DNA of 7,921 nt from NIOZ-UU13 sp032250555 (GCA_032250555.1 JAVVFI010000263.1:1-7921); one strand, 5' to 3'; positions 1 through 6,503 are shown, counted from the stretch's first letter. Made by a program: numbers and translations. The notes: a model not told the origin generated them from the sequence alone.

Positions 1-220
1 AGCTGATTATTGTCCCGGCTATCACGGCCGCAGCGGCTACTTTTGTAATTTTACTTTTCATGATTATTCTCAATATATTCGGCTCCGATAGAGCCGATTT
101 TTGTTTTTCGTGAGCATCTACCGCCTGCAAAAAGCTTCCAAGAGCCTTATCGTATGTTTCAGGGCCGGCTTTATAGCGGCTCTTTTTAATTAGTTTTTCG
201 ATTTTCTTTGCAGGCTTCAT
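1..220 (-). CDS. Putative membrane-anchored anti-sigma-type protein (partial, N-terminal 73 residues)
   Basis: The frame is open from an ATG at 220 to the window edge. It begins MKPAKKIEKLIKKSRYKAGP, continues through a charged helical region of about 50 residues, and then enters a hydrophobic stretch (around residues 61-73, VAAAAVIAGTIIS) that looks like the start of a membrane segment preceded by Lys residues. The ATG lies 2 nt after the stop codon of the ECF sigma gene, with GAGG as a ribosome site about 8 nt upstream inside the sigma stop region, so the two genes are probably translationally coupled. A short cytoplasmic head plus a membrane anchor directly after an ECF sigma gene suggests an anti-sigma role or a partner of the sigma factor. 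No zinc-binding anti-sigma HxxxCxxC motif is visible in the part present. The function is inferred from position and topology only; the periplasmic portion lies outside the window. Confidence 0.72.
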   Translation of the reverse strand, partial: MKPAKKIEKLIKKSRYKAGPETYDKALGSFLQAVDAHEKQKSALSEPNILRIIMKSKITKVAAAAVIAGTIIS

Positions 221-222
221 TG

Positions 223-759
223 TTAAACCTCACTATTTAAGATTAATCTTAATCCTTCAATTCCGGCTCGATACCGGCTATGGGCAGTTTTAATTGTCAC
301 GTTCTGCAATTCAGCTATTGTCCTGAATTTCATCTGGCCATGAAGACGAAGGACAATCGCTTCTCTCTGCTCATATGGAATCCGGCTCATAGCGGAACTT
401 AACTTTTGCAGTTCTTCACTTTTTATTACCAGATGGACCGGCCCATCATTACTCGGTATTACTTGTTCGGCGTCATTAACCGCCGCGGTTTGCCGCTGTC
501 TTTTCCGAACATAGTCACGTGATCTGTTGGCAACACAAGTTTTCAAATAACCCGCCAGAGAGCTTCTTAGCTCAAATTTATCCACAACCTGCAAAAGCGC
601 GACAAAAACATCGTGTACGACATCTTCAGCAGCCGCTTTGTCATCTAAGAGGTTGGCCGCCAGTGTACGCAAATCACTTTCGTACTTTTCATAGATGCGC
701 CGGAAAGCGGCTCGGCTGCCACGTTTGCATCTCCATATAAGCAGTCTGTCTTCAATCAT
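223..759 (-). CDS. ECF-type RNA polymerase sigma factor (sigma-70 family)
   Basis: This 178-residue protein has the size and two-domain layout of an extracytoplasmic-function sigma factor, which directs core RNA polymerase to a specific promoter set. Sigma region 2 spans about residues 16-90: FRRIYEKYESDLRTLA, then the characteristic AEDVVHDVF (44-52), then YLKTCVANRSRDYVRKRQR, which would contact the -10 element. A polar linker (about 90-115) leads to region 4 (about 118-172), with IPYEQREAIVLRL followed by a helix-turn-helix, FRTIAELQNVTIKTAHSRYR, for -35 recognition. Region 3 and region 1.1 are absent, as expected for the ECF class. The ATG at 759 has no strong ribosome site. The gene sits just upstream of, and probably coupled to, a putative membrane-anchored partner. 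The target regulon cannot be told from the sequence. Confidence in the family is high. Confidence 0.93.
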   Translation of the reverse strand: MIEDRLLIWRCKRGSRAAFRRIYEKYESDLRTLAANLLDDKAAAEDVVHDVFVALLQVVDKFELRSSLAGYLKTCVANRSRDYVRKRQRQTAAVNDAEQVIPSNDGPVHLVIKSEELQKLSSAMSRIPYEQREAIVLRLHGQMKFRTIAELQNVTIKTAHSRYRAGIEGLRLILNSEV

Positions 760-774
760 AAGCGCTTAGTTTAT

Positions 775-797
775 CTGATATCAGAACAATCGATTGT
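775..797. promoter_or_regulatory. Two abutting perfect palindromes upstream of the ECF sigma gene
   Basis: CTGATATCAG (775-784) is a perfect 10-bp palindrome. ACAATCGATTGT (786-797) is a perfect 12-bp palindrome one base further on. They lie 16-38 bp upstream of the sigma start codon, between it and the candidate promoter at 826-854. Neither would make a strong RNA hairpin, because the stems would be only 3-4 bp, so a dimeric DNA-binding protein is a more natural reading than an RNA structure. The role is inferred from position only. Confidence 0.35.
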
Positions 798-825
798 CTG
801 TTAGTAGGACAACATCTCAGCATGT

Positions 826-854
826 TTTTTACCCGAAAATTTACTTTTTTACAA
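826..854 (-). promoter_or_regulatory. Candidate promoter for the sigma/anti-sigma pair
   Basis: Read on the minus strand, TTGTAA (854-849) is followed after 17 bp by TAAAAA (831-826), each matching four of six sigma-70 consensus bases. The surroundings are very AT-rich, so such matches occur easily by chance. An ECF-specific autoregulated promoter elsewhere between 760 and 900 is equally possible. Confidence 0.28.
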
Positions 855-1132
855 AAATTAAACAAAACGAGTTGAAAAACCCATTATTTTCGGCTTTGCG
901 TTTAACTCTGCTAAAGATTATAGGAATGTATTTCTAAAAATAAAAAAGTTATAAAAAAAACCTTCAAATCTATTTTCCACAATAATAAACCAAAAACATA
1001 CAAACTGCACCTATCAGTCACTATACTGCGATTTTCTCGGCGTTACGTCATAAAGTTGCTCCCAATATCGGTCGATTTGCAACTCATCAAGTCACCAATA
1101 CGAAGATGTAAGAGATTTGAAGGGTGTTCATA

Positions 1133-1510
1133 ATGGATAAGACAGACGAGCGAAGAACTGAACCAAGATTACGTTATTATTGGCCTGTATGGTTTGCTGA
1201 GAATTTCAACGAAACACTTGCTCAGGGGCAGATGGTTGATGTTTCAAGCAAAGGTGCCGCTTTTACCTGCTACAGCCACGATGCTTGTCCTTACCCAGGC
1301 CAAAATATAACAGCTCGTTTTAGCGTTCCCTGTTATGGCCCGGATGATTCATTCGATATGGCAAGTTTTACACGCTCGGCACATGTTTGCCGGGTAGAGA
1401 ATGTAAACAGCTTTTTACGCCGTATTGCCGTTCAGTTCGCAGAACCGCTGCCTTTCAATCCAGGCGAACAGAATACTGCCGAAGCATACGCACAAACACA
1501 AAGCAACTGA
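1133..1510 (+). CDS. PilZ-domain protein (probable c-di-GMP-binding)
   Basis: This is a small cytoplasmic protein of 125 residues with a single PilZ-like beta-barrel. Counting from the ATG at 1133, the N-terminus carries RRTEPR (about residues 7-12), fitting the RxxxR c-di-GMP-binding motif. Then DVSSKG (about 36-41) fits the DxSxxG motif. A hydrophobic strand pattern continues to RRIAVQFAEPL near the C-terminus. Both motifs are intact, so nucleotide binding is plausible; PilZ proteins are effectors that pass the second-messenger signal to motility, pili or exopolysaccharide machinery. An in-frame GTG at 1124 would give 128 residues. The ATG is preferred because GAAGGG (1119-1124) is a good ribosome site 8 nt before it and overlaps the GTG. 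The gene stands alone and converges on the prepilin-like gene, with 43 bp between stops and no clear hairpin. Its output target is unknown. Confidence 0.85.
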   Translation: MDKTDERRTEPRLRYYWPVWFAENFNETLAQGQMVDVSSKGAAFTCYSHDACPYPGQNITARFSVPCYGPDDSFDMASFTRSAHVCRVENVNSFLRRIAVQFAEPLPFNPGEQNTAEAYAQTQSN

Positions 1511-1553
1511 TTACTGAGTTTGTCCAACAAAGATAAGAGACCGGGCGATACTT

Positions 1554-2387
1554 CTAATATGCCTTGAAATTCCTCATCCAATGCGGCCAGTCACTTGTCT
1601 GGGCACCGCCCGCCGCCGTCCAGAAGCCGTTTCTGTTGAATTCTCGATGCCATTTGAGTTTCCATAGCTCCTTAAGCCCGACATCTCTGACAGACCAGTC
1701 CATGAAAAGCATATTGATTGTCCCGTTGTGCCTGTCAATACAGAAATGCTTCATTTCATGGGCGGCGCTCACCCACTCATCCATAAATTGTGGAGGAGTT
1801 ATCCTGTTGGACCCGGAACTGCCGTTCATATAAAAGGGCCCGCCTCCTCTCCACATGGTATCGGCAAAAATGGGTATCTCGTTTCCGCCCTTGGCATCCA
1901 TTGTCCTCCAGTTGAATTCAGTCGGACGGTTCTGGATCGCAGTCTGTCCCGGCCGTACATTAAAAAGCCAGCAATTTGCGCCATAACTGGCTTCCTCGCG
2001 TCGATCCTCTGTACCCCCTGTACCCATGACATAGGTCTTAAACGCACCCCCGTGGGTAACGATACTTGCTCCTTCCGACAACCTCTTCTTGGCCATAGGG
2101 CATATCAGAATACCCGCTTTTGTACGGTATAAATGCCGAAGAGGTACTACCCAGTTCCCGCGGGGCCAGCCAGTGGAACCCTGCCCCTCCATACAGAAAT
2201 AGCCCTCGTTGTCCTGGCAATACATCGACCAGACCTGCCCCCATGAGTGCAGGTTCATCTTACACCCGGCCGACCTTGCCTGTTTCTTGGCTCGGTTTAA
2301 CGCCGGCATCAATATCGCCATCAATAAGGCTATAATGGCAATGACAACCAATAACTCTATTAAAGTAAATCCTCGTGATTTGCTCAT
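1554..2387 (-). CDS. Prepilin/pseudopilin-like protein with H-X9-D(W) C-terminal motif
   Basis: This 277-residue protein starts with a class III (type IV) prepilin signal: a short basic leader MSKSRG, cleavage expected between G6 and F7, Glu at mature position 5 (E11), then a long hydrophobic helix (about 7-30). Prepilin peptidase would cut and N-methylate it. The rest is a large soluble domain with SYGANCW (134-140), an IPIFADTMW segment (171-179), and H220-x9-D230-W231 followed by SVRDVGLKELWKLKWHREF. This matches the planctomycete family with a prepilin N-terminus and a C-terminal H-X9-DG motif, except that Gly is replaced by Trp. Members are abundant per genome and their function is poorly known; a surface or secretion-associated pilin-like role is inferred. 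The ATG at 2387 has a purine-rich ribosome site, GGAAGGTGG, 5 nt upstream. It is probably monocistronic. Confidence 0.92.
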   Translation of the reverse strand: MSKSRGFTLIELLVVIAIIALLMAILMPALNRAKKQARSAGCKMNLHSWGQVWSMYCQDNEGYFCMEGQGSTGWPRGNWVVPLRHLYRTKAGILICPMAKKRLSEGASIVTHGGAFKTYVMGTGGTEDRREEASYGANCWLFNVRPGQTAIQNRPTEFNWRTMDAKGGNEIPIFADTMWRGGGPFYMNGSSGSNRITPPQFMDEWVSAAHEMKHFCIDRHNGTINMLFMDWSVRDVGLKELWKLKWHREFNRNGFWTAAGGAQTSDWPHWMRNFKAY

Positions 2388-2418
2388 AGAACCACCTTCC
2401 GTTTTCTATTGACAATTC

Positions 2419-2447
2419 ATTATAGATTCAAACAAAATTTGCGCGAA
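2419..2447 (-). promoter_or_regulatory. Candidate promoter for the prepilin-like gene
   Basis: On the minus strand a perfect -10 TATAAT occupies 2424-2419. The hexamer 17 bp upstream is TTCGCG (2447-2442), a poor -35 matching three of six bases. Transcription would start near 2412, giving a leader of about 25 nt before the ATG at 2387, a sensible distance. No operator is evident. Confidence 0.42.
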
Positions 2448-2563
2448 ATTGGCCTCCTGTTTTACATATTAACACACTACTTTCGTTAATAACATTTACC
2501 CAAAATATTATACTCCAAGCCATCTGGTACTGTCAATATAAAAAGCAGGAAAACACTGCCCGA

Positions 2564-2612
2564 AAGACTGGCAAAACAAGCCTTTAATTCGTTTAAGACT
2601 GCAGCAAAACAA
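2564..2612 (+). repeat. Imperfect direct repeat, two copies
   Basis: AAGACTG followed directly by GCAAAACAA (2564-2579) recurs as AAGACTG, CA, GCAAAACAA (2595-2612), so 16 bases repeat with a 2-nt insertion at a period of 31-33 bp, about three helical turns. It lies 47 bp upstream of the -35 of the candidate LamG promoter, which would suit an activator site, but function is speculative. Confidence 0.3.
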
Positions 2613-2658
2613 AGTGTTGTGGTTGCGAAAAGGCGATCCGTTCGACATAACTTTTTAC

Positions 2659-2688
2659 TTGACCAAAAGACGTTTGATTTGGTATAAA
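2659..2688 (+). promoter_or_regulatory. Candidate sigma-70 promoter for the LamG gene
   Basis: TTGACC (2659-2664) matches the -35 consensus at five of six positions and TATAAA (2683-2688) matches the -10 at five of six, with an 18-bp spacer. Transcription would begin near 2695 and run into the LamG gene after a leader of about 250 nt. A closer -10-like TATAAT at 2894-2899 lacks a matching -35. Confidence 0.45.
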
Positions 2689-2947
2689 TATAGTGGATAA
2701 TGTATGTACCCATATTGCCGGGCATCTGTGGCTTTAAGCGTCTTTCTTCGGGCAGCAGTTCGTATGTTTTTTGCTGGATTTTGTTTTGTGGCAGGCTCGA
2801 TACGCAGGATTGAGGACTGTAATATCGGCTCTTGGATTGAAGGAGGTTGTGGCAAATCTTTTGTAAACGTCTTATGAGAGCGTTGAATTTGTTTATAATT
2901 AGCAATATCAATCGGCAGTGTTATCTTAACTTTTAAGGAGGATTATT

Positions 2948-5900
2948 ATGTCTAAGAATTTCATTAATTTGTTCTGTTTAATTTTGATACTCACCGCGGT
3001 GCTCCTTAGCACAGTGAATGCTCAGGACCCAGGTCTTGTCGGATATTGGAAACTTGACGATGAAGGTACCGGTACTGTGTTTGATTATTCCGGCAACGAC
3101 CGCCACGGCACGATAAACGGCAGCCCCCGGTATGTGCCCGGCCTCTTCGGAGACGCTATGCAGTTTACCGGAGATCCGGACCGCGTATATATAGGAGATT
3201 ACAAGGGGCTTCTCGGTGGACATGCTTTCAGCATAGCTGCATGGATTAAAACCGCCGGCAACGGTGAGATTGTAGGCTGGGGTAATAACACTGCTACTGA
3301 AAGAGTTGAATTTCGTGTTAGCGAGTACAGACTCCGCGTTGAGCACGGTGCCGGTAACCGGCAGGGCGATACCATTGTCGGTGATGGCCAATGGCACCAC
3401 GTTGCCCTCACGGTGCAAGAGAACTCTACAATTTCATATCCGCAGGTGATACTTTACGTCGATGGCGAAGACGATACAAGGAGTGGTACGGATACCGATG
3501 CCTTCAATATCGTCGAGAACTTTGATCTCTCGATTGGACGCCAGTACAATGGCAACAACAGATGGTTCATTGGGCTGATGGACGAAGTCCGCGTGTATGA
3601 CCGGGTACTGTCGGCCGAAGAAATACAGGCTCTTGCTGTTCCTCCGATGGCCCATAAACCTGTCCCCGCCGATGGAGCCGTACTTGCAGAGACGTGGGTC
3701 AGTATTGACTTCTCAGCGGGTGTTGATGCAGCCTCACATGATGTGTACTTTAGTGAGAATTTTGATGACGTAGATGGCGGTGCCGAAGCAGCCTTCCTTG
3801 GCAATCAAACCGACACAAATTTTGTCGTTGGTATTGCCGATTTTCCTTACCCGGAAGGCCTGGTGCCAGGAACCACTTATTATTGGCGGGTCGATGAAGT
3901 TGAGGACAACGCTTCCATACGCAGAGGTGAGACCTGGAGTTTTATAGTTCCGGCTCACACTGCTTCACAACCCAATCCTCCTGATGGCGGCAGATTTGTA
4001 AATACAGATCCCACTCTAACCTGGACGCCCGGCATTGATACGAAATTTCATAACGTATTTTTCGGTGACAATTTTGAGGATGTCAACAATGCCAGAGGAA
4101 GGGTCCCTTATGCCGATGCAGAATACACTCCAGGTGAACTTGAATACAATAAGGTTTACTACTGGCGGGTTGATGAATTCGGCGGCGCAGCTACACACAG
4201 AGGCGATGTATGGAGCTTTAGAACAGAATCTTTAACATCCATTTACGATCCTGACCTTGTCGGCTGGTGGAAGCTTGATGATGATGGTTCCGGTTTCCTG
4301 ACAGATTCTTCAGGCTATGGCCATCACGGCACGATAGTCGGTGACCCATTGTGGGTGGCCGGCTTCGACGGCGATGCCCTGGAATTTGATAACGCCGGTG
4401 ATTTCGTCACTATAGAAGGTTATAAGGGTATCATGGGAACAAATCCTTTCACCGTAACTGCCTGGATTAAAACAGCAACCAATGGTCAGATGATAAGCTG
4501 GGGCAGCACCGGTGCCGGTCAGCGAATCGAATTTCGGATCAACGGAGGCAGACTGCGCTTTGACACAAATGGTGGCAATGTCCAGGGCGATACTAATGTA
4601 CTCGACAACCAATGGCACCACGTTGCACTCACAATACAGGCAAACGCAACAATCTCAAGTGGAGATGTTACCTTTTATCTTGATGGTCAGGATGATACCA
4701 GAACAAGCTCAGACACAGATACCATAAATATCACTTCCAATTTCGATGTCAAATTTGGCCAGATGTACGACTTTAGCAGCTCGAGATGGTTCATCGGCTC
4801 GATTGATGATGTCCGCATCTACAGTAAAGTCCTGACTCCCGAAGAGATTGAAAAAACCATGGCTGGTGACCCACGGCTTTCCTGGGACCCGAAACCGGTT
4901 CACGCCTCAACACCGAACATTGATGACATCGTGCCCCTTAGCTGGTCGGCAGGGGATTCTGCCGCTTCACACGACGTGTATTTCGGTACCGACAAAATAG
5001 CTGTCACCGATGCCGATGCCTCCGATACGACCGGTATATATCGAGGCCGTCAGAATACTACCGAATTTTTACCCTCTGAACGTCTCGAATACAATCAGAC
5101 ATTCTACTGGCGAGTCGATGAGTATAATGCCGATGAAACTGTCAGCAAAGGAAAAATATGGAGCTTCACGGTAGCCGACTATATTGTCGTGGATGATTTC
5201 GAAGATTATAACGACTATCCACCCGACAGAATATTCGAAGCATGGTTGGACGGATGGGATAATCCGACAGTAAATGGTGCTCTAGTTGGTTATGCCGATC
5301 CGCCGTTTACCGAGCAAACTATCGTTCACAGTGGCGCTCAGGCAATGCCGCTCTTCTACGATAACGATCTCAAGTACTCGGAAGTAACCTTGCCGCTGTC
5401 CTCCGCGAGAGACTGGACCAGACAAGGTGTCGAAACATTGTCACTGTGGTTCAGAGGTTATCCGGAAACTTTCAGTACCCTTACGGAGCAACCTGCCGGC
5501 ACTTACACAATTACCGCCCGCAGCGGTGACATCTGGGGTCAAAGCGACAGTTTCCATTATGTCTTTAAGCAGCTTACCGGGCCCGGTTCAATAATTGCAA
5601 AAGTAGAAAGCACAACTAATACCAACGCCAGTGCCAAGATTGGAGTGATGATTCGTGATACGCTTGCTCCGGATTCAAAACACACATTCACATTCATGAG
5701 GCCGGATGGCGGTATCAGGTTCAACCGTCGAATGGAAACTTTTGGAACCACCACGAATTCCGTTGAAAACGGATTGGAATTCCCCCGCTGGGTGAAACTG
5801 GAGCGTGATGCGGCCGGCCTGTTTACAGCCTCTCACTCAGCCGACGGAACCAACTGGGTGCCTGTGAATGATTTAAACCTTGGCTCGAGTGCCACAGTCC

Positions 5901-6304
5901 AGATGAATGCTACCGCCTATATAGGCCTGGCGGTTTGCAGTAATAACACCGAAGAAACCATTGAAGCGGTATTCTCGAACATCAGCACCACCGGCAACGT
6001 CACAGGCCAGTGGGTCTCACAGGACATCGACATAGCCCGCAACGATAAAGAGCCGATGTATGTATCCGTTTCTAATACCGGCGGTAATCCTGTGGTTATC
6101 TACCATCCAGACTCCGCCGCAACACAGATAGCTGAATGGACTGAGTGGAATATCGACCTGCAGGAATTTGCCAACCAGGGAATTAACCTGTCAAATGTCG
6201 ATAAGATTTCAATCGGCTTCGGCGACAAAAATAATCCGCAGGCCGGCGGCGGCGCAGGTACGATGTACTTTGACGATATCAGGCTCTACAGGCCGCGCGA
6301 GTAA
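2948..6304 (+). CDS. Secreted multidomain LamG / fibronectin-III-like protein with nested C-terminal module
   Basis: This 1118-residue protein is probably exported through Sec and used for carbohydrate or surface binding. Domains in order: a signal peptide (1-25, cleavage after VNA); LamG/concanavalin-A-like domain 1 (about 29-230, with WHHVAL at 149-154 and MDEVRVYDRVLSAEEI at its end); fibronectin-III-like modules 1 (235-334) and 2 (339-427); LamG domain 2 (about 434-637); fibronectin-III-like module 3 (641-742); and a C-terminal module (746-1118). The three Fn-III-like units each carry an (A/K)(S/F)H(D/N)V(Y/F)F strand and (Y/F)YWRVDE(V/F/Y) near a WSF end. The C-terminal module starts VVDDFEDYND and ends MYFDDIRLYRPRE. 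It appears split by a DUF1349-like beta-sandwich (about 849-1016: TITARSGDIWG, KIGVMIRDTL, GLAVCSNN). No catalytic motif, membrane anchor, sortase or PEP-CTERM signal is visible, so an enzyme role is unlikely. The start has a near-perfect ribosome site AAGGAGGA at 2935-2942. A hairpin terminator follows, so the gene is monocistronic. The ligand is unknown. Confidence 0.93.
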   Translation: MSKNFINLFCLILILTAVLLSTVNAQDPGLVGYWKLDDEGTGTVFDYSGNDRHGTINGSPRYVPGLFGDAMQFTGDPDRVYIGDYKGLLGGHAFSIAAWIKTAGNGEIVGWGNNTATERVEFRVSEYRLRVEHGAGNRQGDTIVGDGQWHHVALTVQENSTISYPQVILYVDGEDDTRSGTDTDAFNIVENFDLSIGRQYNGNNRWFIGLMDEVRVYDRVLSAEEIQALAVPPMAHKPVPADGAVLAETWVSIDFSAGVDAASHDVYFSENFDDVDGGAEAAFLGNQTDTNFVVGIADFPYPEGLVPGTTYYWRVDEVEDNASIRRGETWSFIVPAHTASQPNPPDGGRFVNTDPTLTWTPGIDTKFHNVFFGDNFEDVNNARGRVPYADAEYTPGELEYNKVYYWRVDEFGGAATHRGDVWSFRTESLTSIYDPDLVGWWKLDDDGSGFLTDSSGYGHHGTIVGDPLWVAGFDGDALEFDNAGDFVTIEGYKGIMGTNPFTVTAWIKTATNGQMISWGSTGAGQRIEFRINGGRLRFDTNGGNVQGDTNVLDNQWHHVALTIQANATISSGDVTFYLDGQDDTRTSSDTDTINITSNFDVKFGQMYDFSSSRWFIGSIDDVRIYSKVLTPEEIEKTMAGDPRLSWDPKPVHASTPNIDDIVPLSWSAGDSAASHDVYFGTDKIAVTDADASDTTGIYRGRQNTTEFLPSERLEYNQTFYWRVDEYNADETVSKGKIWSFTVADYIVVDDFEDYNDYPPDRIFEAWLDGWDNPTVNGALVGYADPPFTEQTIVHSGAQAMPLFYDNDLKYSEVTLPLSSARDWTRQGVETLSLWFRGYPETFSTLTEQPAGTYTITARSGDIWGQSDSFHYVFKQLTGPGSIIAKVESTTNTNASAKIGVMIRDTLAPDSKHTFTFMRPDGGIRFNRRMETFGTTTNSVENGLEFPRWVKLERDAAGLFTASHSADGTNWVPVNDLNLGSSATVQMNATAYIGLAVCSNNTEETIEAVFSNISTTGNVTGQWVSQDIDIARNDKEPMYVSVSNTGGNPVVIYHPDSAATQIAEWTEWNIDLQEFANQGINLSNVDKISIGFGDKNNPQAGGGAGTMYFDDIRLYRPRE
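3035..3637 (+). repeat. Intragenic duplicated LamG unit, copy 1
   Basis: This segment encodes residues 30-230 of the large secreted protein. It aligns with copy 2 at a constant offset of 407 residues from L30 to at least W149, and 408 near the C-terminal end, so there is only one net residue of indel over about 200. Shared landmarks are LVGxWKLDD, HGTI, AWIKTA.NG, QWHHVALT, YxDGxDDTR and the closing (D)(E/D)VR(V/I)Y..VL..EEI. An 18-bp stretch, CCAATGGCACCACGTTGC, is identical at the DNA level (3388-3405). Confidence 0.85.
4256..4861 (+). repeat. Intragenic duplicated LamG unit, copy 2
   Basis: This segment encodes residues 437-638 and is the second LamG copy. The DNA-identical 18-bp block lies at 4609-4626. 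The protein match is clear but the DNA is mostly diverged, so the duplication is not very recent or has been under codon drift. In both copies a fibronectin-III-like unit follows directly, so a LamG plus Fn-III unit may have been duplicated together, with one extra Fn-III unit after copy 1. Confidence 0.85.
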
Positions 6305-6340
6305 CCGTAAGCAGAGACTTACTATAAATACAGAAAATTC

Positions 6341-6381
6341 AGGGCTTATACCGGTTGATTCGGTATAAGCCCTTTCTATTT
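6341..6381 (+). terminator. Rho-independent terminator after the LamG gene
   Basis: AGGGCTTATACCG (6341-6353) and CGGTATAAGCCCT (6361-6373) form a perfect 13-bp stem with a 7-nt loop, followed by the T-rich TTCTATTT. It lies 37 bp after the stop codon and before the bioY promoter, so it separates the two transcription units. The T tract is interrupted, but the stem is strong. Confidence 0.85.
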
Positions 6382-6417
6382 GATTATGCACTGAAGAAAT
6401 CCTTTGCAAAATGACAT

Positions 6418-6446
6418 TTGACGCCGGGGCGGGCTTCAAATATAAT
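6418..6446 (+). promoter_or_regulatory. bioY: Strong sigma-70 promoter for bioY
   Basis: TTGACG (6418-6423, five of six bases) and a perfect TATAAT (6441-6446) are separated by an ideal 17 bp. Transcription would start near 6453, giving a leader of about 50 nt to the bioY ATG. No BirA-type inverted repeat (TTGTAAAC...GTTTACAA) overlaps the promoter or leader, so biotin-responsive control by BirA is not supported by what is visible here. Confidence 0.75.
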
Positions 6447-6503
6447 ATCTCAAAGTTTTAAGTTTTTCAGAGAGAGTATCGTGAATATTGTTTTGGAGAA
6501 TAT

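Larger units (their letters stand above)
760..1132. other. AT-rich intergenic region between divergent sigma and PilZ genes
   Basis: No credible coding sequence is present on either strand. The stretch around 830-1000 is markedly AT-rich with many A runs. On the minus strand it holds the candidate sigma promoter and the palindromes. On the plus strand TATACT at 1022-1027 could be a -10 box for the PilZ gene, but no good -35 sits 16-18 bp upstream. TTGCGT (896-901) with TATAGG (919-924) at 17-bp spacing is another weak option. No riboswitch or RNA gene is recognised. Confidence 0.5.
2388..2947. other. Long intergenic region between divergent prepilin-like and LamG genes
   Basis: These 560 bp hold regulatory DNA for both flanking genes. 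They include the minus-strand promoter near 2419-2447, an imperfect direct repeat (2564-2612), a good plus-strand sigma-70 promoter (2659-2688), and a second perfect TATAAT (2894-2899) without a good -35 in front of the LamG gene. Open frames here (minus 2486-2911, plus 2700-2813) have protein-unlike composition and no ribosome site, so I do not call genes. If the promoter at 2659 is used, the LamG mRNA leader would be about 250 nt; I recognise no known riboswitch or small RNA in it. Confidence 0.5.

Noticed and set aside
1124..1132. GTG at 1124 as the start of the PilZ gene
   Set aside because: The only good ribosome site (GAAGGG, 1119-1124) overlaps this GTG and is correctly placed for the ATG at 1133.
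1564..2412. Several plus-strand and alternate minus-strand frames across the prepilin-like gene
   Set aside because: They are shadows of a gene with clear family motifs; none has a recognisable domain or ribosome site.
2700..2813. Small plus-strand frame of 37 codons in the LamG leader
   Set aside because: It has no ribosome site before its ATG and an unremarkable sequence; nothing supports translation.
2861..2898. Inverted repeat TTGTAAAC...GTTTATAA overlapping a TATAAT, resembling BirA half-sites
   Set aside because: The 22-bp gap is longer than in known BirA operators, one base mismatches, and 8-base inverted repeats with one mismatch are expected several times by chance in a region of this size.
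2486..2911. Open frame of 141 codons on the minus strand between the prepilin-like and LamG genes
   Set aside because: The translation is rich in Cys, Leu and Ser with no domain pattern. It covers both candidate LamG promoters and has no ribosome site, so it looks like chance in a regulatory region.
2978..5754. Many minus-strand and out-of-frame plus-strand frames inside the large LamG gene
   Set aside because: They arise from codon bias of the real gene; the translations have no coherent domains.
6305..6503. Possible riboswitch or BirA operator in front of bioY
   Set aside because: The leader is only about 50 nt, and I see neither a riboswitch core nor paired BirA half-sites; the one strong hairpin upstream is the terminator of the previous gene.
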